Source: Rhizobium phaseoli | GTDB taxonomy: Bacteria > Pseudomonadota > Alphaproteobacteria > Rhizobiales > Rhizobiaceae | Direction of reading: 5' to 3' | DNA: 64,000 nucleotides | Assembly (NCBI RefSeq): GCF_003985125.1 | Contig: NZ_ML133566.1 | Location: forward strand, 433,307-497,306 | Part shown: positions 44,893 to 53,339 of the stretch, in pieces | Numbering within the stretch: the stretch's first letter is position 1 | How the letters are laid out: each line of letters starts with the position of its first letter | Made by a program: the position numbers and the translations under genes | The notes under the pieces: generated by a model | Databases searched by the model: none | What the model saw: the letters and a program-made list of their open reading frames with translations, nothing else | What the model was told of the DNA's origin: nothing

Positions 44893-46446
44893 TCAGACGC
44901 CGATCGCTTCGCTGAGCACTTGTTCATGCGTCGCCGCATGGAAATCATGGCTGGCGACGAGCCTGCCGCCGCGGAACACGTGCAGCCGGTCGGCCAGCTC
45001 GTAGACCTCGGGCAGGTAGGAGGAGATCAGGATGATGCCCGCCCCCTCCTTCAGAAGTTTGGCGAACAGCCGGTAGATTTCCGCCTTGGTGCCGACGTCG
45101 ACGCCGACGGTCGGCTCGTCGAAGATGAACAGCCGGGCACCATGGCTCAGCCACTTGCCGATGACGATCTTCTGCTGGTTGCCGCCCGACATGCTGGAGG
45201 CCGGGACCCGCCGGCTCGGCGTCTTGATGCTGAGATCGCGGATCTGTCTGTCGGCATTGGCCGATTCCCGCGCGTGGTTGATGACGGGACCGTGGCTCAA
45301 CCGCCCGAAGACCGGCAGGTTGATGTTGAGGCCGATCGGCAGGTTGAGGCAAAGCCCCTGGTCGCGTCGGCTTTCCGGCGCCAGCGCAATGCCGAGTTCC
45401 ATCGCGGTGCGTTCGTTGCGGATATCGACAGGTTTGCCCATCCATTCGATCTCGCCGGCGCTGATCGGCTGGCGTCCGTAGAGGCCGAGCGCAAATTCGC
45501 TGCGACCGGCGCCGATCAATCCGTAGAGACCGACGATCTGCCCTGATTTGACGCTGAGCGACACGTCCTCGAAGCCCGGACCCGAAAGACCCTTGGCCTC
45601 GACGATCGTCTGGCCGATCGCAATCTCTTCCTTGTGGTAGATCTGCTCGATCGAGCGGTTGATCATCAACGCGATCAGCTCGGCATCGTTGGTCTCGCCG
45701 ATCAGCCGCGTGCCGACATGGGTGCCGTCGCGCAGCACCGAGACACGGTCGGCCAGTTCGAAGACTTCCTCCATGCGGTGGCTGATATAGACGATGGTGA
45801 CGCCTTCGCCCTGCAGGCGGCGGATCAGCTTGAACAGCTGCGCCGATTCCTGGCGCGTCAGATAGGCGGTGGGTTCGTCGAAGATCAGGAACTGGGTGCC
45901 GCGCATCGCCGCGCGTGCCGTTGCCACCAGCTGCTGCTGGCCGATCGTCAGCGAGCTTAAGAGCGCGCCGGCCGGGAGGCCGAAGCCGAGATCGTCGAGA
46001 ACGGCCTGCGCCATCTTCTCCATCTGCTTCTTGCGCATCAGGCCGTAACGGTTGACCTCGTCGCCGAGGAAGAGATTGGCGGCGACCGTCAGGTGCCGGC
46101 AGAGCACGACTTCCTGGTGGACGGCATTGATGCCGCGGGCGATCGCCTCGTTCGGCGACGACAGCCCCACCGGATGGCCGCACCACAGGACCTCGCCGGC
46201 CGTGCGAGTGATGACGCCGGTGAGCAATTTGATGAGGGTGGATTTGCCGGCGCCGTTTTCGCCGACGATGGCGTGGATCTCTCCGGCCAGGAAGGTCAGC
46301 GTCGCCGGCTTCAGCGCCTGCACATGACCGTAGTTCTTCTGCAGGCCTTTCAGTTCGAGGATAGGCGATCCGGCGGGAATGCGATTGGCTTCTTTCAGCG
46401 TGGCGCTGTCATCATGGCGATGACTGACCTCTTCCAGTCCGGTCAT
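44893..46446 (-). CDS. Sugar ABC importer ATPase, two-domain (RbsA-like)
   Basis: A 517-residue ATPase with two fused nucleotide-binding domains, as in RbsA. The first has Walker A IVGENGAGKSTLIKLLTG, signature SSLTIGQQQLVATARA and Walker B FLIFDEPTAYLT. The second has a degenerate Walker A (GLIGAGRSEFALGLYG), signature SMSGGNQQKIVIGKWL and LFIFDEPTVGVDVG. ATG 46446 is preceded by AGAGGAGGAGAGG. It lies after the binding-protein gene across a strong hairpin. Confidence 0.9.
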   Translation of the reverse strand: MTGLEEVSHRHDDSATLKEANRIPAGSPILELKGLQKNYGHVQALKPATLTFLAGEIHAIVGENGAGKSTLIKLLTGVITRTAGEVLWCGHPVGLSSPNEAIARGINAVHQEVVLCRHLTVAANLFLGDEVNRYGLMRKKQMEKMAQAVLDDLGFGLPAGALLSSLTIGQQQLVATARAAMRGTQFLIFDEPTAYLTRQESAQLFKLIRRLQGEGVTIVYISHRMEEVFELADRVSVLRDGTHVGTRLIGETNDAELIALMINRSIEQIYHKEEIAIGQTIVEAKGLSGPGFEDVSLSVKSGQIVGLYGLIGAGRSEFALGLYGRQPISAGEIEWMGKPVDIRNERTAMELGIALAPESRRDQGLCLNLPIGLNINLPVFGRLSHGPVINHARESANADRQIRDLSIKTPSRRVPASSMSGGNQQKIVIGKWLSHGARLFIFDEPTVGVDVGTKAEIYRLFAKLLKEGAGIILISSYLPEVYELADRLHVFRGGRLVASHDFHAATHEQVLSEAIGV

Positions 46447-46524
46447 GGACCTCTCCTCCTCTTGTCGTCTCTCGCTCCATCCCTGCTGAACCATACCATG
46501 GCCCCTGATAACATGGATAGAAAA

Positions 46525-46554
46525 GGCCGCGCCGGTTTTTGAGCCGGCGCGGCC
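46525..46554 (-). terminator. Intercistronic stem-loop after sugar-binding protein gene
   Basis: GGCCGCGCCGG (46525-46535) pairs with CCGGCGCGGCC (46544-46554), an 11-bp perfect stem. On the minus strand it is followed by TTTTCT. It starts 12 nt after the binding-protein stop and probably produces excess binding-protein mRNA. Confidence 0.72.
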
Positions 46555-46565
46555 GTCTTGTCTGC

Positions 46566-47555
46566 TTACTTGATCTTCGGGTTCAGGAGCGCGTCGATCT
46601 TCGGATCGGCCATGTTCGCCTTGGTGACGAGGTTGGCGCCGGTATCGACATTCTCAGGAACCTTCTCGCCCTTGGAGACGGCAAGCGCGGTCTTGATGCC
46701 GTCATAGCCCATGCGATAGGGGTCCTGAACGACGAGGCCGGCAATGGCGCCATCCTTGAGGAAGCCGACCGTCTTGTCGTCGCTGTCGAAGCCGATGACC
46801 TTGATCTTGTCGCCGAGCTTGTTTTCGGCGATCGCCTGGCCAACGCCCTGCGCCAGGATGAGGTTCGAGGCGAAGACGCCGACGAGCTTCGGGTTGGCGG
46901 TGATCAGGTCCGTCATCATGTTGAGGCCGGTCGTCGCCTGGCCGTCGCCATACTTGTCGGCGATGACCTTCAGGCCGGGATGCTTGGTCTTGATCTGATC
47001 CAGGAAGCCTTCGCGGCGCTGCTCCAGCGAGCCGACGCCGGGAAGATTGGTCAGGATGACGATGTCGCCTTCTTCCTTGCCGGTCATCTCCTTGATGGCA
47101 GCGGCAAGACCGTCGGCGGCGATGCGGCCGCCCTGGACGTTGTCGGTCGTCAGGAACGACTTGAACGCCTTGGAGTCGGCGCCCGAGTCGATGCCGATGA
47201 TCGGAACCGACTTGGCGGCTTCATCGATCGGCTTGCCGAGCGCCTTGAATTCCGTCGGCGAGATGACGATGGCGGCCGGCTTGCCGGCAACGGCGTTCTC
47301 CAGGATCGAGATCTGACCGTTGATGTCGGATTCTGCCTGGGCGCCGAGTTCCGGCACCTTGACGCCGAGATCCTGGCCTGCCTTGCGGGCGCCGGCCAGA
47401 ACGATCTGCCAGTAGAAGGACGTCGTGTCCTTGACGATGATCGGGATCGTCACCTCGGCGGCGAAAGATGTGACCGGCATCGCCGTGGCGATGACAGCGG
47501 CCCCCGCAAGCGCGGTGAAGGCGCGGCGGGACAGAAGGGATTTCACGATGCTCAT
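46566..47555 (-). CDS. Sugar ABC importer periplasmic binding protein
   Basis: A 329-residue class I sugar-binding protein with a signal peptide that carries a twin-arginine-like start (LLSRRAFTALAGAAVIATAM) and ends near SFAAEV. The ligand-binding core shows IPIIVKDTTSFYWQIVLAGA, GIDSGADSKAF, and VIGFDSDDKTVGFLKDG. ATG 47555 follows AGAGGAGAAC. The gene starts its own transcript: a 206-nt gap with a putative GntR site (47621-47642) separates it from fucU upstream. Likely ligand L-fucose or a related sugar, by cluster context only. Confidence 0.88.
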   Translation of the reverse strand: MSIVKSLLSRRAFTALAGAAVIATAMPVTSFAAEVTIPIIVKDTTSFYWQIVLAGARKAGQDLGVKVPELGAQAESDINGQISILENAVAGKPAAIVISPTEFKALGKPIDEAAKSVPIIGIDSGADSKAFKSFLTTDNVQGGRIAADGLAAAIKEMTGKEEGDIVILTNLPGVGSLEQRREGFLDQIKTKHPGLKVIADKYGDGQATTGLNMMTDLITANPKLVGVFASNLILAQGVGQAIAENKLGDKIKVIGFDSDDKTVGFLKDGAIAGLVVQDPYRMGYDGIKTALAVSKGEKVPENVDTGANLVTKANMADPKIDALLNPKIK

Positions 47556-47620
47556 AAAGGTTCTCCTCTCAGGATGCGTTCTCCTCCAAATAAACCGGAC
47601 CGCTGAACGCAGGCGGACGA

Positions 47621-47642
47621 TTTTTATCGATAAAAAACATTT
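47621..47642. promoter_or_regulatory. Putative GntR operator upstream of importer operon
   Basis: A 22-nt element beginning TTTTTATCGATAAAAA and ending ACATTT. Its first 16 nt are a perfect palindrome. It matches the element at 50866-50887 at 19 of 22 positions, and both lie in promoter regions of the same catabolic cluster. It is 66 nt upstream of the binding-protein gene. Confidence 0.62.
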
Positions 47643-47761
47643 GCAGGCAGAAGCTAGCCGAGGCGCAATCAAATTGCAAGGGTGTCGATCTCGCTTTTTC
47701 GCTTCGGAAAACTCCTTCCAAGCTACTGATTTTATTTCCATACAACGATAGCCTAAAATAG

Positions 47762-48211
47762 CTATCGGCCGAATTCAACCTCATGGGGATGAACGACACC
47801 CTTTTTCAAAATCAGGTTGCCGTACAGTCGGAATTCCGTCGTCGCGACAATATAGGCGGCCTTGCGGGCCATCGCGTAGAAGGCGAAGCGCTCCACCGGC
47901 ACGATGGCAAAATCGCCGGCGCGCCTTGAGACGATCTCCTGGAATTCGGCGCAGACCTCGGGCACCGCCTGGGGATCGCCGACCACCTCCATCCGCCATG
48001 CCGTTTCCGGCACGAAGGTGTCGAGCGGCATATGGGTCAGGATCGCTTCGGCCATCGCTGTGGCGCTGACGCCGTCGGCGCGGATGACCGGCGGGCCCAT
48101 CGAGCCCGAGGGAAAATTGGCGTCCGATATGACGATGTCGTCGCCATGCCCCATGGTCTTCAGCGCATGGAGCAGGTCGGGGCCGAGCAGCGGATGAATT
48201 CCTCTAAGCAT
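47762..48211 (-). CDS. fucU: L-fucose mutarotase-like (FucU/RbsD)
   Basis: A 149-residue FucU/RbsD protein: MLRGIHPLLGPDLLHALKTM, MGHGDDIVISDANFPSGSMG, and FRLYGNLILKKGVVHP at the end with the catalytic Tyr/His. FucU interconverts the anomers of L-fucose. It lies 10 nt downstream of the aldo/keto reductase gene in a sugar-acid cluster, so it should supply the right anomer to that dehydrogenase. About 35-40 percent of positions appear shared with the paralogue at 14513-14986 by eye. Confidence 0.86.
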   Translation of the reverse strand: MLRGIHPLLGPDLLHALKTMGHGDDIVISDANFPSGSMGPPVIRADGVSATAMAEAILTHMPLDTFVPETAWRMEVVGDPQAVPEVCAEFQEIVSRRAGDFAIVPVERFAFYAMARKAAYIVATTEFRLYGNLILKKGVVHPHEVEFGR

Positions 48212-48221
48212 ATTCTTTCCC

Positions 48222-49244
48222 TCAGACCCGGACCGCTTCGGCGCCGAGCGGCGGCGCGACCAGCGTATAGGGCTCGAATTCGCCGTAGATGTTGTCGGAA
48301 AGCGGCGGCTCGACGATTTCCATGTTGCGCGTCACGCTCGAAGCCTTCGCCGTGCCGATCAGCACTGAGGCGACGATCGGCTCGCGCAGCGGAAACTGCA
48401 TGGCGGGAGCCGCGAGCGGCACGCCGTGGCGCTTGGCGATCGCCTCCATGGCGCCGACTTTGGCGAGCACCTCTTCGGTGGCCGGCATATAGTCGAAATG
48501 CGAACCGGGCACCGGACCGGTGGCGAGAATACCGGAGTTGAAGACGCCGCCGACGACGAGCGAGGTCCCTTTCTGCCGGCAGAGCGGCAGCAATTCGGCG
48601 ACCGCCGAGCGGTCGAGCAGCGTATAGCGGCCGGCCAGCAGGATGCAGTCGAGATCGGCATGGCGCATGACCTCGAGGCAGACCGGAACCTCGTTGACGC
48701 CGAGGCCGAAGGCAGAAATCGCGCCCGAGGATTTCAGCTCTTCGAGCGCCTTCACACCGGAATCGAGAAGCTGCTTCTGGTAGACCGCATTCTTCGCCGC
48801 GCCATGCGTATAGCCGCCGATATCGTGCACGTAGAGAATATCGATGCGGTTGAGCCCGAGGCGGGCATAGCTGAACTCCACCGAGCGCATGATGCCGTCA
48901 TAGGAATAGTCGTAATCGGCATCGAAGGAGAGCGGGTCGACATAGCTGTAGTCGGGCACCGTTCCGGTCGGTACCGGCCGCAGCAGCCGGCCGACCTTGG
49001 TGGAGAGCACGTAGGAACCATCCGGCTGATCGCGCAGGAAATCGCCGACCCGCCGTTCGGCAAGGCCGAGGCCGTACCAGGGGGCGACGTCGAAATAGCG
49101 GATGCCGCTGTCCCAGGCGGCCTGCAAGGTTTCCATCGCCTGCTCGCGCGGGCAGGCGCGGTAGAGACCGCCGAGAGCGGCCGCGCCGAAGCTGATTTCG
49201 GTGACCTCGAGCTTGGTCTTGCCGATCCGTCTCGTCTTCATCAT
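48222..49244 (-). CDS. Aldo/keto reductase, D-threo-aldose/L-fucose dehydrogenase-like
   Basis: A 340-residue aldo/keto reductase. The tetrad appears as Asp and Tyr in YFDVAPWYGLGLAERRVG, Lys in LSTKVGRLL and His in ILYVHDIGG. The GLAERRVG segment and length are typical of D-threo-aldose 1-dehydrogenases, which oxidise L-fucose, L-galactose or D-arabinose to the lactone. It sits between the UxaA-family gene (35 nt) and fucU (10 nt), which supports a role as first oxidation step. Specific substrate inferred. Confidence 0.82.
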   Translation of the reverse strand: MMKTRRIGKTKLEVTEISFGAAALGGLYRACPREQAMETLQAAWDSGIRYFDVAPWYGLGLAERRVGDFLRDQPDGSYVLSTKVGRLLRPVPTGTVPDYSYVDPLSFDADYDYSYDGIMRSVEFSYARLGLNRIDILYVHDIGGYTHGAAKNAVYQKQLLDSGVKALEELKSSGAISAFGLGVNEVPVCLEVMRHADLDCILLAGRYTLLDRSAVAELLPLCRQKGTSLVVGGVFNSGILATGPVPGSHFDYMPATEEVLAKVGAMEAIAKRHGVPLAAPAMQFPLREPIVASVLIGTAKASSVTRNMEIVEPPLSDNIYGEFEPYTLVAPPLGAEAVRV

Positions 49245-49279
49245 GCGTCCTCGTCAAGCCTTGGGATTTTCATTTCAGA

Positions 49280-50782
49280 TCAGAGCGTTGCGCCGAGATG
49301 CCAGGGCACGAATTCATTGTCGCCGTAGCCGAAGAGCTCGCTCTTCGTCCTTTTGCCGGAGGCCGTATCGATGATCAGCTCGAAGATCTCACGGCCCTTG
49401 CCGCTGATCGTTGCATCGCCGGTGGCAATCGTGCCGCAATCGATGTCCATGTCCTCTTCCATCGCCGCATAGAGCGCCGAATTGCTGGAAAGCTTCAGCG
49501 ACGGCGCCGGCCGGCAGCCGAAGCAACTGCCGCGGCCGGTGGTAAAGGCGATCATGTTCGCGCCGCCGGCCACCTGGCCGGTTGCCGAGACCGGGTCGTA
49601 GCCGGGCGTATCCATGAAGACGAGGCCGGGGGCCGTCACCCGCTCGGCATAACCATAGACCGCCGTCAGCGGCGAACGCCCGCCCTTGGCGACGGCGCCG
49701 AGCGATTTTTCCAGGATGGTGGTCAGGCCGCCGCGCTTGTTGCCGGGCGAGGGATTGTTGTCGAGTGAGGCGCCGTGCAGCGCCACATACTCTTCCCACC
49801 AGGCGATTTTCTCGTCGAGTTTTTTCGCCACGTCGTCGCTGACGGCGCGGCTGCGCAGCAGATGTTCGGCGCCATAGATTTCCGAGGTTTCCGACAGGAT
49901 CGCCGTGCCGCCGGCCGCAGCCAGCAGATCGGCGGCCACACCCAGCGCCGGATTGGCGGTGATGCCGGAAAAGCCGTCCGAGCCGCCGCATTGCAGGCCG
50001 ATGATGATCTCGCCGATCAGGATCGGCACGCGCTTTTCCCGGCCGACATCGGCGGCGATTTCGCGCAGCATCCCCATGGCGCGCTCGACCGCGCGGCGCG
50101 AGCCACCGGCATCCTGGATGTTGAAATGCCGCTTCGAGGCGCCGGCACCGCTCTGGCCGTACAGCGTCAGCTGGTTGACCTCGCAGCCGAGGCCGATCAT
50201 CAGCACGCCGCCGAAATTCACATGCCGTGTATAGCCGGCCAGCGTCCGGTGCAGCACATTCATGCCGTCGCCGGTCGAGCTCATGCCGCAGCCCTGGTCG
50301 TGCACGATCGGCACGAAACCGTCGATGCCGTCATAATGCGGCAGGATCGTGCGGTTCGCCTCGTCGGCGATTGCCCGGCAGACCGTGGTGGAACAGTTCA
50401 CGCTGGCGATGATGCCGATATAATTGCGCGTCGCTGCCCGGCCGTCGGCGCGGCGATAGCCCATGAAGGTGCGCGCCTTGTCTTCGGGCGTTGCCGTCTC
50501 CGGCGCCGAATTGGCGGTCGCCGCCAGCCGGTCGTTTTCGAAATGCAGATTGTGGCTGTGCACATGGTCGCCGGCTTTGACCTCCGCCGTGGTGCGGCCG
50601 ATCGCCTGCCCGTATTTGACCACGGGTGACCCGAGCGGAATATCCGCAATCGCTACCTTGTGGCCGGGATCGATCTTCTGGCGGGCCTCGATACCGGCAA
50701 CCGTCGAACCCGGCGCAATGGCCGCCGTTGCGACCGCGACATTGTCGCCGGCCGACAGGATGATCCAAGGCTGCTTGTCCAA
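49280..50782 (-). CDS. UxaA-family (altronate/galactarate-type) sugar-acid dehydratase
   Basis: A 500-residue single-chain UxaA-family dehydratase. An N-terminal SAF domain (DNVAVATAAIAPGSTVAGIE, then GDHVHSHNLHF) is followed by the catalytic part: IIASVNCSTTVCRAIADEA, HDQGCGMSSTG, IGLGCEVNQ, GLQCGGSDGFSGITANPALG and GRGSCFGCRPAPSLK. The family dehydrates aldonates and aldarates; here L-fuconate or a similar acid is likely. The start is taken as TTG 50782 with GGGAGAAG 6 nt upstream; a longer frame to 50848 overlaps the promoter region. It is the first gene of the minus-strand operon and is divergent from the GntR gene. Confidence 0.85.
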   Translation of the reverse strand: MDKQPWIILSAGDNVAVATAAIAPGSTVAGIEARQKIDPGHKVAIADIPLGSPVVKYGQAIGRTTAEVKAGDHVHSHNLHFENDRLAATANSAPETATPEDKARTFMGYRRADGRAATRNYIGIIASVNCSTTVCRAIADEANRTILPHYDGIDGFVPIVHDQGCGMSSTGDGMNVLHRTLAGYTRHVNFGGVLMIGLGCEVNQLTLYGQSGAGASKRHFNIQDAGGSRRAVERAMGMLREIAADVGREKRVPILIGEIIIGLQCGGSDGFSGITANPALGVAADLLAAAGGTAILSETSEIYGAEHLLRSRAVSDDVAKKLDEKIAWWEEYVALHGASLDNNPSPGNKRGGLTTILEKSLGAVAKGGRSPLTAVYGYAERVTAPGLVFMDTPGYDPVSATGQVAGGANMIAFTTGRGSCFGCRPAPSLKLSSNSALYAAMEEDMDIDCGTIATGDATISGKGREIFELIIDTASGKRTKSELFGYGDNEFVPWHLGATL

Positions 50783-50794
50783 TCTCTTCTCCCT

Positions 50795-50850
50795 AGAGCG
50801 CGATGCCGAAAGTGTGAGCTGTTTTCGGGAGCGCCTGCCGCACGGCAAAT
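50795..50850. repeat. Diverged dispersed palindromic element
   Basis: AGAGCGCGATGCCGAAAGTG, then GAGCTGTTTTCGGGAGCG, resembles the elements at 20196 and 55289 (core AAGTGTGxGC, GGTTTTxxGGxxxCGACATGC) with several changes. It lies just upstream of the proposed start of the UxaA-family gene. Confidence 0.42.
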
Positions 50851-50865
50851 GCGCATTGATTTTGT

Positions 50866-50887
50866 TTTTTATCTACAATAAACATTT
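50866..50887. promoter_or_regulatory. Putative GntR operator between UxaA-family and gntR genes
   Basis: A 22-nt element beginning TTTTTATCTACAATAA and ending ACATTT, matching 47621-47642 at 19 of 22 positions and in the same orientation. It lies 84 nt upstream of the UxaA-family start and 158 nt upstream of the gntR start, and could serve both. Confidence 0.62.
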
Positions 50888-51044
50888 TCAAGTCAACGGG
50901 AATATTGATCCTGTGGACGAGGGAGGCGATGCGCCGCAGGCGCGCGGAAATACGCTAATGGTCGTTTGAACACGCTCCGGCCTGACTCTCTTCCGCCTTT
51001 TGGCGGTGGGGCGTCGTGGCGCGCGGGCGAAAAGCGGGGGTCTG

Positions 51045-51944
51045 ATGGCAAGGCAGAACACGGTCTTCAAGGAAGCCTATAACAGGTATGCCGCGGCCCT
51101 GCGCACGGATACCGCGCTGCCCTCGGAGCCGGAAATCGCCGCCCAGCTCGGCGTCAGCCGCTCCACCGCGCGCGCCATCCTGACGCGTCTGAGCGAGGAA
51201 GGCATCATCCGCTGGAACAAGCGCCAGAAGATCGTGCTGCGCCAGCCGACCGACCGCGATCTCTTTCCCTCCGAAGAAACCGACTCCCTGCACGACATCA
51301 TCGAGCGCAGCTTCATGCAGCGCATCCTTGCCGATGATGCGGCGCCCGGCATGCAGATCAACGAATTGGAGCTTGCCCGCGAGATCGGCACCGGCACGAC
51401 AAGCGTGCGCGAATTCCTGATCCGCTTCTCCCGCTTCGGCCTCATCGAGAAGCGGCCGAACAGCCACTGGACGCTGAAAGGCTTTACCCGCGAATTCGCG
51501 CTCGAACTCGCCGATGTCCGCGAGATGTTCGAGCTGCATTCGGCCGCCGAGTTCGGCCGGCTTCCGCGCGACCACCAGGCCTGGACCGATCTTGCCGCCA
51601 TCCGCGACGACCACCACGCCATGCTCGCCGACATCAACCAGCGCTTCAAGGATTTCTCCGTCCTTGATGAACGTTTCCACCTCCTGATCCACCGCGCCTC
51701 GAAGAACCGCTTCATCGCCGATTTCTACGACGCGATCGCCATCGTCTTCCACTATCACTATCAATGGAACAAGACCGCCGCCCGCGAGCGCAACGAGCGC
51801 GCCATCCACGAGCATCTGGACTATATCGCCGCACTCGAATCCGGCGACCAGGCGGCCATCGAAAAAGCCTGCCGGATCCACCTGCGCTCCGCCCGCCAGA
51901 CCCTGCTGCAATCGCTGCCGCAGATCGCGACGGAGAGCGCGTGA
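51045..51944 (+). CDS. GntR/FCD regulator with two tandem winged-helix segments
   Basis: A 299-residue regulator. Residues 8-65 form one GntR-type wHTH (LPSEPEIAAQLGVSRSTARA, then RLSEEGIIRW). Residues 85-145 form a second (INELELAREIGTGTTSVREF, then FSRFGLIEKRP). The FCD ligand domain follows (VLDERFHLLIHRASKNRFIA, then HLDYIAALESGD and HLRSAR, the metal ligands). Usual FCD regulators have one wHTH and about 230 residues. ATG 51045 is used because the HTH follows at normal distance. It is divergent from the UxaA-family operon, and two shared 22-nt elements suggest it controls the whole 42.8-50.8 kb cluster. Confidence 0.84.
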   Translation: MARQNTVFKEAYNRYAAALRTDTALPSEPEIAAQLGVSRSTARAILTRLSEEGIIRWNKRQKIVLRQPTDRDLFPSEETDSLHDIIERSFMQRILADDAAPGMQINELELAREIGTGTTSVREFLIRFSRFGLIEKRPNSHWTLKGFTREFALELADVREMFELHSAAEFGRLPRDHQAWTDLAAIRDDHHAMLADINQRFKDFSVLDERFHLLIHRASKNRFIADFYDAIAIVFHYHYQWNKTAARERNERAIHEHLDYIAALESGDQAAIEKACRIHLRSARQTLLQSLPQIATESA

Positions 51945-52096
51945 GCGTAAGCGAAGGGCGAAAATGTCGTGCCGAGGGGCACACGCACGTCATCATGCTC
52001 CGTCGGCAAAACTCTGGGTTGATCAAACTGCAGCGTCAGCGTTATTGAAATAACCAGGCGCACAGTCGGCCTCCACCGCCGCGACAAGGATGAGCG

Positions 52097-53251
52097 ATGG
52101 TCAACGGAGAGCAAGTTTCACCGATGCAAAACACCTCTGCCCCATCCAGCAATGGCGAATGGACGTTCGCCGATTTCCTCGGCACCTATCGCTATTGGGC
52201 CGTCTTCCTTTCCTCGCTTCTCATCGCCGTCGGCGGCCAGGGCCTGAGCACGGTCTTTCCCGTGATCGCGCAAATGACCGGCAGCAGCGCCCAGACGATC
52301 GGGATCTTCTATTTCGGCTCCACCCTCGGCTGGGTCGTCGGCGCCTTCCTCGCCTTTATCGTCGCCGGCCGCCATGGCCGCTCGGCACTGATCTCCCCCA
52401 TTCTCGTCTGTGCCATCGTCGCCGTCGCTGTTCTGCCGGCGCCTGACCTGTGGGGCTCGCCCAGCTTTCTGCTTTTCTTCGGCCTTGTGCTCGGCGCAGT
52501 TCGGGCGGTCTTCCCGCTCGCGAGTGCGATATTTCTGGTCGGCGGGCGTCCAGGCAAAATCGACTTCGGCTGCGCTCTGACACTGATGTCGACGACGATA
52601 TTGATCTCGGCCTTTGCGCCGGTCGGCGCGTCGTGGCTGTACGAGCTCGATCTCGGCGCCGTGCCGGTCGTTTCCGCTTTTCTGGGCTGCCTGCTCCTTG
52701 CTGTCATTTTGCTGGTGCCGGCCGGCAATCTCGCCTTCGACGACGCGCCGCGCCCGCGGCACAAGCCGCTTGCGCCGCGGCAGCGCTCACCTCTTCTCGT
52801 TGCCGTCATCCTGATCACCCCGCCGATTCTCATCCTGCTGGCGGCAATCGGCTTTCGTCTGTTCCAGGCAAACGATGTCGGCGTCGGCGATTCTCCGATC
52901 GCGCTGCTCTTGGCGCTTCTGGTCTTCGCCATTGCGCTCGCCGCCTTTATCTATCTGGCCTATTGGGTCTACCGCATCCATGGCGAGCTGGCGGGCGCGG
53001 CGCCGTCGCAGCACCTGCTCACGCCGCTTGCCGCCATGGTGATCGCGATCCTCGTGCCGCTCGGCTTGCCGGTTCTTCTCATGACCCTTGGCGATCTCCT
53101 CAACGAGAGGGCCCGCGACAGAGGCGAGGGAAACGCCGTTTCGATTGCCTGGCTCGGCATCTGGAGTTTCATCCTTCCGCCGGTCGCCATCGCGATGATC
53201 CAGAACGCGGCGAATGACAGTTATGTCATCGGCGCAGACAAGGCGTCGTAA
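52097..53251 (+). CDS. Multi-pass inner-membrane protein, MFS-like
   Basis: A 384-residue hydrophobic protein with about ten membrane segments, starting after a polar N-terminus (YWAVFLSSLLIAVGGQGLST, GWVVGAFLAFIVAGRHGRSA with an MFS-like charged loop, FLLFFGLVLGAVRAVFPLAS). The first half resembles the N-terminal half of a major facilitator, the second half does not show the family loop. AAGGA lies 8 nt before the ATG. It is 88 nt upstream of a BacA/YddA-like ABC exporter on the same strand, so the two may form one unit. No substrate can be assigned. Confidence 0.65.
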   Translation: MVNGEQVSPMQNTSAPSSNGEWTFADFLGTYRYWAVFLSSLLIAVGGQGLSTVFPVIAQMTGSSAQTIGIFYFGSTLGWVVGAFLAFIVAGRHGRSALISPILVCAIVAVAVLPAPDLWGSPSFLLFFGLVLGAVRAVFPLASAIFLVGGRPGKIDFGCALTLMSTTILISAFAPVGASWLYELDLGAVPVVSAFLGCLLLAVILLVPAGNLAFDDAPRPRHKPLAPRQRSPLLVAVILITPPILILLAAIGFRLFQANDVGVGDSPIALLLALLVFAIALAAFIYLAYWVYRIHGELAGAAPSQHLLTPLAAMVIAILVPLGLPVLLMTLGDLLNERARDRGEGNAVSIAWLGIWSFILPPVAIAMIQNAANDSYVIGADKAS

Positions 53252-53339
53252 CGGCCCTCGCGTCTCCTTGAGACCTCCAATTGCCGCGCCCGGTACCGGC
53301 CGCATGAAACCTTTTGATTTGTAAGCCGTTGTGAGGCTT

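Noticed and set aside
43708..45546. A 612-codon plus-strand frame over the sugar importer genes
   Set aside because: Strongly charged, repetitive composition (many Asp, Arg, His) typical of antisense frames; the minus strand encodes clear permease and ATPase motifs.
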